DNA of 64,000 bases, from positions 4,910,501 through 4,974,500 of the forward strand of contig NC_133050.1 in assembly GCF_048771995.1 (NCBI RefSeq), written 5' to 3'. A model generated the notes under the pieces. It did no database searches and was not told the origin of the DNA. It saw nothing but the letters and a program-made list of their open reading frames with translations. The position numbers were made by a program, and so were the translations under genes. Numbering within the stretch: position 1 is the first letter of the stretch; each line of letters opens with the position of its first letter. Of the stretch, positions 43,960-55,986 are shown piece by piece. The stretch comes from Taeniopygia guttata (taxonomy: Eukaryota; Chordata; Aves; Passeriformes; Estrildidae).

Positions 43960-45343
43960 TGTCATGGTTTGACACTGGCACACAATGCCAGTGCCCCCAT
44001 GAAAATGCAACCTCTCAATTGAATGCTGCGAAATGCAATCGAGAACAGAGCAAAGCAGGCCCAAGCTTAATAACAAGGAAAAAAACTTTATTAAGCTACT
44101 ACTACTATACTACTATAAAAGAAAAAAAAAGATAAAAACACCACACAAAATTCAAAATGAAAACCTTCCAAAGTATTCCTCCTCTCACCACCCAACCCCA
44201 ACAAACCACAGTGAGACACAATCTGGACTCCAATCAGGTGTCCACCCTCCAGACAATCGATACTCAGTTCATCAAGGAAGAGAGGAGCCCCTCCTGTGCC
44301 ACAGACCCGCCCAGGAAACACAGCTGCCACATCCTGTGCTTCCATGTCACACATAGCACCACCCAGAGAAAGAGTTTGCCATGGTGGCCCTCTCCTTTCC
44401 ATGCACAGTGCTCTCACCACCAATGCATGGATGGACAGACTGCTTTTAGGATTTTTCCTTTCAAGGATGCCCTGCCAAGAGGGGAAAAAACAACAGTTCA
44501 GTTTTTTATTTTTGGGATCACAATTCCCCCAATTTCCCCCTGGGGCTGAGGGTCCAAGAACAGAGATCTTCTCTTCTTCTCTGAAGACAGGGGACACCAC
44601 CACAAACTTCCCTAACTTTTCTTTGTTTGTTCAACTTCTGTCTTTTCCCAGCTGAAGCATGGTCTCTTTGGCTCACCAGCATCCTCCGAAAATACAGTCT
44701 CTCTTGGAGGAGAAGATCAGTTCAGTCTGTGGCTACCAAGAAAAAGTCCAGCAAAAAGCCACTCCATCATCTCCTCCCACCTAAAATTTCTCCTTCCAAC
44801 ATCCCAGGGTCCAAGCTGTCTCTCTTCCTCTCTTTCAAACCGAGGAGGAGAAAAATTTCACAAAGCTTTCATTTCTCAGGAAGGGTTAAAAGTCCCGACT
44901 CCCAGAGACGGCTCGCTGCCCAGGCTCCCGCTCCCACAGGCAGCTGGGCACCTTGCGGCCCCCCCCAGCTCTTCTTCCCCACGGTGAACTGCTGGCAAAA
45001 CCACCGCTGTCTCTTTCTCTCTCTCTTGAGAAAGAGAGACTCTGGGAGGAAACAGAGACATCCCAGATTTTCTCCACCCTTCCATCTGCAGGGGGTTCCC
45101 AGGCCCCTCCACCCTTTGGCCTACCTCAGTCAGGCCAGGGGCCTTCCCCTCCCCCGCCCAGCCACGGATGGGCAGGGGAGAGTCCTGCACTGCACGCTGA
45201 CCGGAACCAAAGAGAGCGGGTTCTCCTGGGAATTCTGCTTTTAACCCCTCTGTGTTCTCAGAGGCGTGTCCACCTTCAATTGGTCATATCCAAATTGACC
45301 TCTTTCTTTTGAGAAAATTCATTTTCCGTGTCAAACCACGACA
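43960..45343 (-). mobile_element. Solo LTR of a passerine ERV, 1.38 kb
   Basis: The ends are inverted copies, TGTCATGGTTTGACAC and GTGTCAAACCACGACA, with one mismatch in 16. On the reverse strand an AATAAA signal lies at 44,087-44,092, near the U5 end. The start matches the LTR type common in songbird genomes as I remember it. No 5 bp duplication was found (ATGGC against GCAGA). The right edge abuts a truncated MROH exon. Confidence 0.78.
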
Positions 45344-45448
45344 GCAGAGTACCAGGAGACTGTGAAGAGAGCACCAGGACTCAATGTCACTGGAGCCCCA
45401 GGCACACCTGATGCTGGCCACAGCTGTGCCTGCTGCAAGCTCCCATAG
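45344..45448 (+). pseudogene. MROH last exon, truncated copy
   Basis: From AGAGTACCAGGAGAC to the TAG at 45,446-45,448 it parallels the last exon of the complete gene (54,410-54,514) with the same frame and the same C-terminal CACCKLP. The first 120 or so bases of the exon are missing, replaced by the LTR on its left. The 3' UTR, with AATAAA at 45,580-45,585, is also kept up to about 45,650. Confidence 0.8.
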
Positions 45449-45651
45449 CTGCTGCCTTCCCCCTCCATGTTGACAGCTCCCTCCCCATTCCCTGTTGACA
45501 GCTCCGTCCCTCCAGCCCTCAGACCCTGCCCATCACCTTCTTTTTACCCCCATCTCATCCCTTCCCCTTCCCTTCCATTAATAAACAGTTTGGTTTCTAC
45601 CCCTTACCCTCATCTCTGTGGAGCTGAAGCGGCACAAATCCCGGGCCCTGG
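45449..45651 (+). repeat. MROH 3' UTR, paralogous copy
   Basis: Closely matches 54,515-54,718. It shows the uninterrupted sequence (GGGCCCTGGG followed by ACACACAGG) at the position where the provirus starts in the other copy. Confidence 0.8.
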
Positions 45652-47109
45652 GACACACAGGCCCCTGCTGCTGTTCTCTTCCACGCCGTGTTCTGTGCAC
45701 ACACACACAGAACGAGGGCAGATCAGGCTGGAGAGGTGCCTGTGCTGAAGGTGCAGTTCCACAACCCTGTGGAGTTGCAGATCTTGCTGTGCAGCCTGGA
45801 GCCCCTGGAATTTGGAAGAGCCAAGCTGAGTATGCTCTGAAGGCAGCTGTGAGGGATTCCATGGCAAGCTTTCACGGAGGGCAAAGGAGCTTGGAATGAT
45901 GGAAGTTTTCAGGAATAACTTCCTGAAGGCTCAGCAGTGCTCCATCCCTGCACAGGATCAGGGAGAGGGCAGAACCAGCGACCATCCAGGCTTAGCAGGG
46001 AGCTTTGGGTGTGCCTGAGGGCAAAGGAAGCAGCAGCGCGGTGCCCCAGACTGGGATGCACAACCCTGCCAGTGCCCGGAGCACTCTCAGGCAGTGCTGG
46101 GATCCCGGCTGTGGTTCTGGTCCCCACAAGTGAGGAATTGCAGCCCCAGGCTCAGAGCCAGTCAGAAAGCCAAGCAAGTGAGAGCAGAGGGAGGGCACCC
46201 TTCCAGTCTCTCTTGGGCATGGCCGCAAAACAGCCCCTGCTGCTTCTTCCTCCGGCTGTGTTTGGGCTGTGCTGGTGGCAGAGGCAGCCAGGCTGTGCTC
46301 TGCCTTCCAGAGCCTGTTGGGAGCGGGCATGAAAAGCGCTGTGTGCACAGCGGAGAGGCCTGGAAGGTGCTGGCAAGAGCGTCCTGCGGGAGCAGGGCTC
46401 TGGGCTCTGGCTGGGAACAGCCTGGTCTTGGTGCCGTGGGCGCAGGCAGGAGTTGAGGCAGGTGAAGAGGCAGTGAGCAGCTTGTGTTTGTAGAGGGCCT
46501 GGGGCTGCACGTCTGAGCCTCCACCTGGAAAGGCACTTGGGGGAATAGGAGCTAGAGCTGGAGTGCCTGTCCTGAAAGGACGTGAATTCCTTCAGCCTTG
46601 CCAGCGTTTCCTAAGGTGTGTTGGTGTTGAGCAGAAAAGCCGCACATTTGGAGAAATGCCTTTGGAGGACAGGGGCTTGCTTCTCAAGGACAGTGCTTCC
46701 CAGGGAGCTCCCAGTGAGGCAGGTGCAAGTGTCCCCCTTTGGCTCTCTGTGCTCCTTTCAGTCCTTGAGGCCCACTGCACTTGGCAGAGGGACAGGGGAA
46801 GGGAGAAGGCTGTGAAGAGCAGGTTTGGCATCCACCTGGACCTGCAGGGACCAACCCAAGCACCTGCAGCAGCGTGTGTTACCCCCACTTTGGACAGAGG
46901 GGTGAGCAGAACCATCTCTGTCCATCTGTGAGCCCCAGAGCTCTCTGTGGGAGCTGTGAATTAAAAGGCCATTACACACTCACTTTTCACATCTTCCCGT
47001 CTGCTGTGTTGCATCTCTTGGCAAGATGCATTTGCCTCCTGCTTGCTGGGAGCTGCTGTGGCCCAGGGCCAGCACAGACTGGGCTGGGTGGGCCAGGCAG
47101 TGTGGTGGA
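45652..47109. other. No gene recognised
   Basis: GC-rich DNA between the truncated MROH 3' end and the inverted duplicate. The open frames are not supported by splice sites. Confidence 0.4.
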
Positions 47110-47870
47110 GAGTCTTGGCTGATCTTGGTGTGTGCCTGGCCTCAGAAAAGGCTTGGAAGATTTGCCTGCCGAGGTGTCCTGCTCTTTGGCTCTCCCTGTG
47201 CATCTTGGAGAGCACAAGGGAGGCATTTCTGGCAGCTGGGCATCAGCAGGCCTTCAAATGGGGGCGTGTTGTGGAGCGAGCCCAGCTGAGATACCCTGAG
47301 AGGAGCCCAGGGCTCCTTGCTCCTCTCTGCTGGCCCGTGAGTGTCTGTCTGCTCTCGGGATGGCCCTGGCTGTGTCACGGGTGCTGCGTGGACACGAGAC
47401 AGCCGCTCCTGTCCCGCTGGGTCCCAGCAGCGCCTGGCAGCCATCCTGAATCCACGTCAGGATGCTGGCCAAGAGAGGCTCTGGAAGCTGAGGCAGCTGA
47501 TTTTAAGCTTCTGCAGGTGCCAACAGGTCAAGGCCAACAGTGTTCCCTCAGGATATAGCATTCCTGAGGGGCTTCCCCAGAGCTGCCTGATGCCACCCAC
47601 TCCTTGTGGCACCAGTTGCTTTCCTGTGGAAGGTTCTACCTTCCCCAAGAGCACAGAAGGAGCTGGAGAAAGACCTGGCCAGCCTGCTCTTGATCCTTTA
47701 CCAGCAGCCCTGGGTGAGCAGAGTAATCCCAGCTGAGCGCAGATGTGCCAATGGAAGAGCCGTGCACGGGAAGGCTCGGTGGGAAGGATGATCCAGGATC
47801 CATAGGCCTGGCAGCCTGAGCTTGCTGCCGGGGAAGGCCTTGGAGCAGATCCTCCTGAGTGCCATCCCAC
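47110..47870 (+). repeat. Inverted duplicate of 26,405-27,166, containing a CR1 RT piece
   Basis: The plus strand reads CR1-like reverse transcriptase: KELEKDLASLLLILYQQPW near 47,660-47,715, then LLPGKALEQILLSAIPQH near 47,825-47,878, matching CR1 LSIIYQQSW and VPGKIMEQILLEAM. The upstream 450 bases are unidentified but equally conserved with the inverted copy. Confidence 0.8.
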
Positions 47871-47878
47871 AGCACGTG

Positions 47879-49133
47879 CAGGGAACCAGGGGGTCTGCTG
47901 GAGGGAGGGAAACTCTGCAGAGGGACAGGGACAGCTGAGGGTCCTGGCAGGAAGTTGAGGGCTTCTTTGTGGTGTTTGCAGGGTGTTGGTGTTGGACATG
48001 TGCTGGGGAAGGAGTTGTCTGGGAGGTGAGAGGTCTGGGCTGGAATTTGAGTCTGTTTTAAGGCAGCATCCTTCGTTTGGCACAGCCTTGCTCATGGGTC
48101 TCAGAAAGAATATCCGTGACTGTTTGTGTTCATGGTCCTGATTGTGCTGCAGGGAACAAGAGGGGAGAGCTGTACTTTATTGGCCACTTAGATCTCTATA
48201 CCGGGGCAGGGTTAACCATTTTGCCATCTACTCATTGTTGCCAGCAGTTGCTCCAGGTGCTCCTGCCAACAGCCCCTGCAGGCAGGAGCACAGCCCCCAG
48301 TGCACGTGGGTTTGGCTCCCTCTGGCACAGAAGCCCCCCAGGGGCACAGGTCTCTGGGGCAGGAGACGGGCACCAGCCCTGCCAGGGCTCGGGGCTGGCA
48401 GGTCTGCCTGGGTGGGGACTCTGCCACAGCTGCTGGTGTCAGCGCTCCCCGGGCCCCAGGGCTCAGAGCAGCATTCGTGACCTGGCCCACAGTTCCTTGT
48501 GTGTGCCACACCCGCGGGTTTAGGGTGGCCACGGGCTGGGATGCGTCCCGAGGAGGCTGTGGCAGCTTCCATGGAAGGTTCTGTGCCCTTCCCAGCGCAG
48601 CTGTGTCGGCAGCCCTGGGAGCTCCTTCTGCTGCCCTGAGCCCGCAGAGCCGGGCAGCGTTTGCTGATGGTCTGAGCCGTTCCTAAAGATCCTGTCGGGC
48701 TGTCTCAGACACTTGGGGCCAGGGATTCCTTCCAATCTGGGCCACTTTGGCTGGGCAGGGGGTGGCCCCAGGGCAGGTGGCAGTGTGTGCAAGGCCCCTT
48801 TGTGACATGGTGCAGCATGGTTACTATGGCATAGAACGGGACAGGATGGCCTTTGTGACACGTGCTGACATAGGAGTGGCACTATCCAGAGCACGCCACT
48901 CTGCTCAGAGCAGGCGACCGGACAGGACGGGACAGAGCGGTGCCGTGAGGAGCCCCCGCACAGCGCGCTCATTCGTGCCTGACCCGGAGCTTTTCTGAGG
49001 CATTATTCCTACAGGTGACCTCGTGGCAAGACCACAGGACTTGGCAGCCCGTGGCCTTCCCGAGGCTTCTCTTTTGTAGGTGCCCTTGAGGACTTGTTGA
49101 CTTGGAGCTTTCCCAAGCCATCTCTCTTTCAGG
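47879..49133 (+). promoter_or_regulatory. 5' flank and probable 5' UTR exons of the MROH gene
   Basis: Just upstream of the start codon, three pyrimidine-AG acceptors occur in a row (CCTACAG, TTTTGTAG, TTTCAG at about 49,014, 49,079 and 49,133), each followed by a similar GTG-starting stretch. This suggests alternative or repeated non-coding exons. No TATA box was identified. Confidence 0.4.
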
Positions 49134-49156
49134 TGCCCTCGATACCAGACTCTGGC

Positions 49157-52100
49157 ATGGCGGGCAGATTTCTCGGCTTGTTCAGAGTGTTCAGGGGAAA
49201 AAAAAAGAAAAGCCCTGAAGCTGCTCCACCACAACAGCGTGAAAACCTGGAGCAGTTCCAGCCACCGGAGGACGGTGAGTGGCAGAGCTGGGCCACAGGA
49301 CTGATGCCTGCAGCCAGCTTGGCCCCATCCCGTCCCTTCCTGTCCCATCCCATCCCATCCCATCCCATCCCATCCCATCCCATCCCATCCCATCCCATCC
49401 CATCCCATCCCATCCCATCCCATCCCATCCCATCCCATCCCATCCCATCCCCTCCCATCCCATCCCATCCCATCCCATCCCATCCCATCCCATCCCATCC
49501 CATCCCATCCCATCCCATCCCATCCCATCCCATCCCATCCCCTGGGGATGTGCCCATGGACAGGAGGGAAGAGGGCCTGGGCAGACACCCCGCAGTGGCC
49601 GTGCTCCATCCCCTGGGGCATCCAGGGGCTGTCCCTGCCTGGGGAGCGCAGGGCTGGGCTGTGTTCTCCGGCCTCTCCCGCAGCCCCTCAGCCCTGGCCG
49701 CGCTCGCTCTTTGCCAGATGCAGCCCTGGACCGCACACAAGAGAAGAAACCTGCCCGTGGCCGTTTCCGCAAAACCCTGAAGGTGCCTGCAGCCATCCCC
49801 ACCTGGGCTGGGCCTGCTGTCACTGCTCAGCCCAGCAGCACGCCTGGAGCACTCCATGGAACATCCCTGGCTTTCATTTCCTTTGTTCTCCTACAGACGT
49901 TCTGGAAGTTCCCGTGCATTCGACGTAGAAAGACCGGCAGCGCAGCAGCTGAGGGCCCGGCCGAGCCTGGCTCGGGGCTGACCGAGCTCCAGGCTGAGCC
50001 TGATGTCAGCCCAGATTTGCCTGAGCGCTCAGAGAACTCTGACACCTCAGTGACTGAAACTCGGACAAAGATTCTTCTCACATCAATGACTGAGGATGTG
50101 GACATCACAAACGCCAAAACCAGAGACACTCAGGGCATCGCAAATACTGACACCATGCCCTCTCCAACTCTGAGTCAGGAACTCATATTCGACTATTTCA
50201 AGGACCCTTGTGTTCCTTCTCAGCAGCAGGTAAGCAGCCTGGGGCCAGGCCTGGAGGCCTCCCAGCATCGTGTGTCCCCTCAAGCCATGGTCTCTGGGCC
50301 CCCTCAGCCTTTGAGGCCAGCACAGTGTGGAAGAAGGGAAGCACTTCTTTGAAATAGCTGGGCAAGTTGTTCCCTGGACAATGTTCCATTTCTCCCCCAT
50401 GCTTCCTCCAGGTGCCAGCCAAGGTGAAGAACATCCACCAGCGTCTCATGTCCCAAGTCACTGTGGATGTCTGGCTGAAGAATGACATTTTGAGGCTGGC
50501 TGAAGAACACCCTGCTGACCTGGTGCTGACCCTCCTGCGCTGTGCCCCAGCGTGTGACAGGTACGGGGCCCACGAGCCTTGAGAGCTCAGGGCTCAGCAG
50601 CCTTTAGGGCCCACGGCCCTGCACAGCCTGTGCAATGGGCTCTGCCAGACAGGCAGAGAGGCCCAGGAGCCTCGGGCCCCTCTGTTCCCTGAGCCTGCTG
50701 CCAGCGCTCCCCCCCTGCCCTTCAGGGCACAGGGGCTCTGTCACCTGGGCCCCCACGGGTGCACAGGGCATGGTGCTGTGACTGAGATGCCCCTGACACA
50801 GAGCTCTGATCCCACAGAGCCGCTGCAATGATGTGGAGAACCATAGGCTCATCGAGTCCCACAGTGGAAAAGGTGCTGCCAACGCTGCTCTGTGTGATGG
50901 AGAACTGGCCTCTGCACAGCATGTGCACCTCTGATGGGGACAACGAGGAAGTCTTTGCCCTGGCTGTGAGTTGCTGGAACTGGCCTTTGCTCACCCCCAG
51001 GTTGCCAGCAGCTCTCCATCCTCTCCATCATTCAGTTGCTGGGCTGAAACCTGGGCTAGGGCCAGGCTCAGGGGGCACCAGGCCCGCTGCTCCCCCTGCG
51101 TCGGCTCTTGGGCCCTGCCCCATGGACACCTCGTCACTGAGCGCTGCCTTGGGCTGTTCTCTTGCAGGCAACTCTGGGTCTCTGGGTGATTCTCCAGGTG
51201 CCTGAGTGCCAGGAGGCGATAAACCTTTATTCCCCCCGCCTGTTTGTGGCTCTGCTCTTCCATCTTGTCATCACCACACAGCAGATACCACCAGTGGAAG
51301 TTGCTACATTCTGGAGAGCATGCTGGCAGGCACACCACCTTCACTGCAAGCCCAACAGGTCCCAGTCCCCCTGTCCTTCCCGTGCCCTTGTGGCCAGTGC
51401 CAGCGCTCCCAGTGTGACCTGGGCTTTGCTCTGCACACAGGTTTGCAGTGCAGGCCATAAAGGCTCTGCTCTGCCGACTGCAGTGGAACCATGTGGTGCT
51501 GGCTATGGAGCGCAAGCGTGACTGGGACATGCTGCTGCGTGCTGACACCCAGCACGTTGCTGTGGGCCTGCTGGCCAGGTGAGACCCCCTTCTCCCCACG
51601 GTCCCCAATTTGTGCCCTGTGCCCAGGTGCCCCTCACAGTCCCTGCGGTCATGGGCCAGAGGGCCTTTTCACTGAGGGACGGCCAAGGAAACTGGAAAAG
51701 GCTTGGAGAGGAGGGTGCCCAGAAGGGGCCGCCTCCCAAAGCGCCCACATCCTCTCCAGGGATGCTGGGGAAAGACCCGACCTCTGTGAGTCCCTCCTGG
51801 GAGGGGTTTGGCCTTCCCACCTCAGGGCCTTTTTCCCCCCTTGCCAGGGTGTTGTGCCATGTCTTGGACCCCTTCTGTTCCCGCATTGCATTCCGCCTGC
51901 TCCAGCCACAGAGCAGGGAAGAGCCGTGCTGGGATCTGCCCTCCCTGGCATTCCTGGTGGAGGTGAGCCTGTTGGCCAGCGCTGCCTGCCTCAGCTGCCT
52001 CCCGGCTCTCTGCCCTCTCGCAGCCGCAGTGCCTGGGATGGTGCCCACGCCCCGTGCTGCTGCCTGGGCCCGGCCCTGTGCGGTTCTGGGCTCCTGCCGG

Positions 52101-54514
52101 CCGGGTCCCCTGTCACTGCCCTGTGCCTTTCAGGTCCTCGGGGGCCTGGATTTGAGTGAATGCGGTGACAGCGTTCTGGAGATGATGTCAAGGTACCTGC
52201 GGAGCGAGTGCAGGGAGCGGCGTCGCCTGGCGCTCCGAGGCCTTGTGGTGCTCACCAAGGATCCCTCGATGGTGAGAAGGGGGCAGCAGCTGAAGCTGCG
52301 CTGGGCAAAGCAGCCCCTTGGGCTGGCAGGGCTTCAGGAGCTGAGGCAGCTGCTCCCAGCTCTCCTGCCTCACCTGCCCCAGCGCTTTGGGACAGGCCTT
52401 TGGCCTGTGGGCCCTGCAGCAGCAGGGTGGGCCTGCAGTGCCAGGGCGGTGTTGGCCGTGCAGCCATCCACGGCTCCCCAGCCCACCCTTGTGTTCCACA
52501 CAGGCCAGAAGAATGTACCCGCTGTCTCAAAGCCTTCTGGAGCTGCTGGGGGATGCAGATGGAGAGGTGGTCAGCATGAGCCTCCGTGTGTTCACAAATG
52601 TCCTCCAGCACAAAGACATCCTGGTATCCAGCACCACTGCCCCGAAGCTCGCTGAGGCACTCCTCCTGCTCTTTGACCATGTAAGGCTCTGTGTCCACAG
52701 CCATGGGCACAGACTGCCCGCATACACTTTCCCCTTATGGATTTTCTGACATTGTCTCTGGTGAGCCTGGAATAATTGGTCTTAAAAGTCTTATCCTCTT
52801 CTTTTCTAAAGGACAGCAGCTATGTGCGCTTGCTCTCTATTTTACTCTTTGACAAGATCATGAACTTTCTAGTGGATGAGGGAGAAAAGCCCATGAAGAA
52901 GATTTTGTGTCAGAGCTTGCTCCCACTTTTCTTGCACTGCCATGAGGACAACCAGCGCGTGGCAAATGTGAGGTTTTGTGTGATGCTGGTGGATCTCTGG
53001 GAGGGGGCTGGGCTGCCTCCTGCCCTGGCACCTGGCGGGCTGCAGCCTCCTCCAGGCCCTTGCCACAGGGACGCGGGTCCTGCGCCCTGGGCTCTGGGGC
53101 CATCTCTGGGTCTCGGCTGCTCTCCAGGCTTCTTGGGAAACGCTGCTTGGTGTGGCCGAGTTTTTGAAGAAGAGGAATCTCAAGAAGCTGCTGAAGAAGG
53201 AGCAGCTGTCAAAGTTTGCCGAGTGCCTGGTAAGGAGGGCCGGGAAGCCGCAGCCCCAGCCTGGAGAAGCCCCCTGAGCGCGGTGCTCGGTGTGCGGGCT
53301 GGCAGCTGTGCCCCTGCCCGCTGCTGCAGCCCGAGGCCGCGCGGGCTCTGCTCCAGGCTCCTGCGGCCCGAGCCGGGTGCCCATGGAGCCCCGGCCCGGC
53401 GGGGCTGCGGGGCGGCACCGCGGCTCCCCGGGCAGCAGCCGGCCCTCTGCCCCCTCCAGAGCCCGGCGCCAGCGGCTGCTGGCCGGGCCTCAGGGCTGTG
53501 CGGGCAGGGGAGGCCGGGGTTTGCGCAGGGAGCGCCCGGCCCAGGGGCTGAGCCCGCGCCAACCCTTCCCTCCTGCCGCTCTCTGCAGCTGGCAGAGGAC
53601 AGCAGCAGCGCGGCCGAGCACCTGCGCCGGGCCCTGCCCTACCTGCAGAGCCCACAGGAGCCCCTGCGAGAGGCGGCCGTCAGGTTCATGGGTGAGCCAC
53701 CAGCCCGGGCTCCCTCCCCGCCCCGCCGCAGCTCGGCCCCAGCCCCTCTGCTGCCCCGGCAGCGCCACCCGGGCCGGCGCCTCTGGCAGCCGTGCCCTGG
53801 GGCGGCAGCGTGCGGCGAGGGCCCGGGCTGAGCCCCGCCGGGCCAGGAGGCCGTGTGGCCCCAGGGCTGGCAGCGCCGCTGGCAGGGAGCTGTGCCGCTG
53901 GGCCTGACAGGCTCTGTGTTCCCAGGGATGGCCGGGCGCTACCTGAAGGGACAGCCAGTCGAGCTTCACGTTCTCACTCAGGGTGAGTGAGGGCAGCGGG
54001 CTGTCAGCGGGGGCTGGCCGGGAGAGCTGCAATGCCGGCCAGGGAGCTGCAATGCCTGTCCCGGCTGTGGCCAGCTTCGCTCCTTGTGTGGACGAGGGCT
54101 GGTGTGGGCAGGGCACAGAGAGATTTCAGGGACGCCAGTGGGGGGATTCGTGACCAGCGCCTTGCGGCTGATCCCGTTGGGTCTTCGTCTCTGTTAGGCA
54201 TGGCGGGAGCTGGGAGAGATGGCCTTAGCAGAAGAATTGCTGGGTGGCCCTCTGGGCTCTGACTGTGGTAGTTTATCTGTCTTCCAGCCCTTGAAGTCAT
54301 GAGCGAAGATGACAGCCCATCCTCCACTAACCTGGAAATTCAGGAAATTTTTGGGAAGAGATGTGCAGAACTAAGGTCATCTGCTGGATTCACAGAACCA
54401 CGATCCCAAGAAGAGTACCAGGAGACAGTGAAGAGAGCACCAGGACTCAACGTCACTGGAGCCCCAGGCACACCTGATGCTGGCCACAGCTGTGCCTGCT
54501 GCAAGCTCCCATAG
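49157..54514 (+). CDS. Maestro heat-like repeat (MROH) family protein, complete, 15 coding exons
   Basis: Exons: 49,157-49,274; 49,718-49,782; 49,897-50,229; 50,412-50,560; 50,818-50,965; 51,168-51,358; 51,441-51,578; 51,848-51,962; 52,134-52,271; 52,504-52,680; 52,812-52,967; 53,128-53,229; 53,589-53,691; 53,926-53,982; 54,288-54,514. All junctions are GT-AG and keep frame, giving 2,217 bases and 738 aa. The N-terminus MAGRFLGLFRVFRGKKKK is basic. Exon 3 codes an acidic Ser/Thr-rich linker. Exons 4-12 code amphipathic helix pairs typical of HEAT repeats (ATLGLWVILQVPECQEAINL; YPLSQSLLELLGDADGEVVS). Exons 12-14 carry the conserved FLKKRNLKKL, LRRALPYLQSPQEPLREAAV and MAGRYLKGQP parts. The tail ends CACCKLP. 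MROH proteins are scaffold-like with poorly known roles, and related genes are multicopy in birds. The exact member (2B-, 7- or avian-specific) cannot be fixed here. AATAAA lies at 54,646-54,651. Confidence 0.88.
49342..49542. repeat. (CCCAT)n pentanucleotide VNTR in MROH intron 1
   Basis: About 40 copies of CATCC with one CTCCC variant near 49,450. The opposite strand is (GGGAT)n. Because five is not a multiple of three but the unit lacks stops, it produces long false ORFs on both strands. Confidence 0.97.
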
Positions 54515-54718
54515 CTGCTGCCTTCCCCTTCCCTGTTGACGGCTCCCTCCCCATTCCCTGTTGACAGCTCCTTCCCTCCAGCCCTCAGACCCTGCCAATC
54601 CCCTTTCTTTTTCCCCAATCTCATCCCTTCCCTTTCCCTTCCATTAATAAAGAGTTTGGTTTCTCCCCCTTACCTGCATCTCTGTGGAGCTGAAGCGGCA
54701 CAAATCCCGGGCCCTGGG
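54515..54718 (+). other. MROH 3' UTR with polyadenylation signal
   Basis: Non-coding sequence after the TAG, with AATAAA at 54,646-54,651. The provirus LTR starts 68 bases beyond the signal, so the normal cleavage site is probably preserved. Confidence 0.75.
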
Positions 54719-55074
54719 TGTTGCCTTTATAAAGGGCAACCAGCGACCTGGTTCAGGTGGCAGCACGGCAGCCTGGTCTCGCCCAGGCCACTCGGGCTAA
54801 TCAACACACGCGGATACCAATGTGGCAGACGGTCGAAAAGCCTTTATTATCTCATCTCGTGGGTTTAAATAGTCTTGGGGGTCTTTGCTACGTCAGAGGG
54901 GGGTTGGGGGGTCTCAGGGGTTAGTCGGGAGTGGAAATTTACCGGGGCAGGTGTGGCTACATGCTTCTGGGGCTTCAGGGGTTAATAGCTAACATGGGGA
55001 AGGGAGAAGGGGAGGGGTCTATCTTTCCGTGACATCCCGTGATCTTCCGCTTCGCCTGTCCCTTGCCTACCACA
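54719..55074 (-). repeat. LTR of the full-length ERV (3' in element sense)
   Basis: 356 bp, TG...CA, with the TATTTAAA and AATAAA arrangement. It resembles the 346 bp LTRs at 14-21 kb but is clearly diverged from them and from its partner at 62,535. Confidence 0.92.
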
Positions 55075-55088
55075 TCTCCCCCCTCCTT
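55075..55088 (-). other. Polypurine tract
   Basis: AAGGAGGGGGGAGA in element sense, directly before the 3' LTR. Confidence 0.85.
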
Positions 55089-55428
55089 ATCACATACAAA
55101 ATGAGGTAGTCGTAGATATAGGCACTGGGGTGAGGTACAAACTTGCAACTTGTTAAGGAAAGGGTGGTTTGGTAAATCTGGGTAATTTTTTCAAGGCAGG
55201 TGTTGAAGGCTTTAGCTACTGACCGTGTTTGCAGTTTTTGGTTTATAGCATTTGTTGGTGGCCTATGAACAGAATGTTTGCCCTTTCCAGACGGGCCTGA
55301 ACAAACAAGACTAGTTTGTTCAGCAGGCATGGTCCTATGGTAATAGCTAAAAGCAGTATCGCCAGTGGACCTACCAGGGCGGAAATTAAAGTGGTGAGCC
55401 AAGGTGATTGATTGAACCAGGATTCAAA

Positions 55429-55986
55429 TCAGCTCTGCTGGGTCTCCCTGTCTCTCTTTCTCTGAGCCAGTCTGTCTCGGAGTTCTGCCATGGAGTCTTT
55501 AACGACTCCCGTATGATCTGCATAAAAGCAGCATTCCTCTTTCAAGGCTGCACACAGTCCTCCCTGCTGCATGAACAAAAGGTCCAGTCCTCGCCTATTT
55601 TGTAAGACCACTTCTGAAAGCGAAGAGACTGATTTCTCTAAATAGGAGATGGACTTCTCGATCCTCTGCAGGTCCTCGTCGATGGTCATTTGCAGCTGAG
55701 AGAGTCCGTGCTGCTGGGTTGCGATGGCTGAGACACCCGTGGCTGTGCCAGCTGCTCCCAAGCCGAGCAGCATCGCGATGGTTATACCTGTGATGATTTC
55801 CCTTTTGTGGAGTCTGTTAGGTTCTTCGAGAAGATGGTATATTTCTTCGTCTGAGTGATACAAGACCCTGGGGACAATCAGAACTTGAACACAGAAATCG
55901 GTAGAGTCATTGAATTTGGCAAGGAACACACAAGGACTCACTCCGGACCTTTGGCAAAACCACATCCCAGACGCAGATGGGATCAC
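55429..55986 (-). pseudogene. env: Env transmembrane subunit, truncated by a nonsense codon
   Basis: The frame covers the subunit boundary (basic RLHKRE), an alanine- and glycine-rich fusion-peptide-like segment, a coiled coil and the CX6CC motif (CAALKEECC at 55,528-55,554). It ends at a TGA (55,429-55,431) where the copies at 14 and 18 kb have TGG. The membrane anchor downstream is therefore not translated. The frame upstream, before 55,986, is out of register with the surface subunit. Confidence 0.82.

Noticed and set aside
44627..45244. 205-codon ORF inside the solo LTR
   Set aside because: The sequence is a non-coding LTR read in antisense; the frame has no domain.
48905..50352. ORFs of 210-357 codons through 49.3-49.55 kb on both strands
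   Set aside because: They read the (CCCAT)n array as HPIPS and GMGWD repeats. Only the spliced exons around it are coding.
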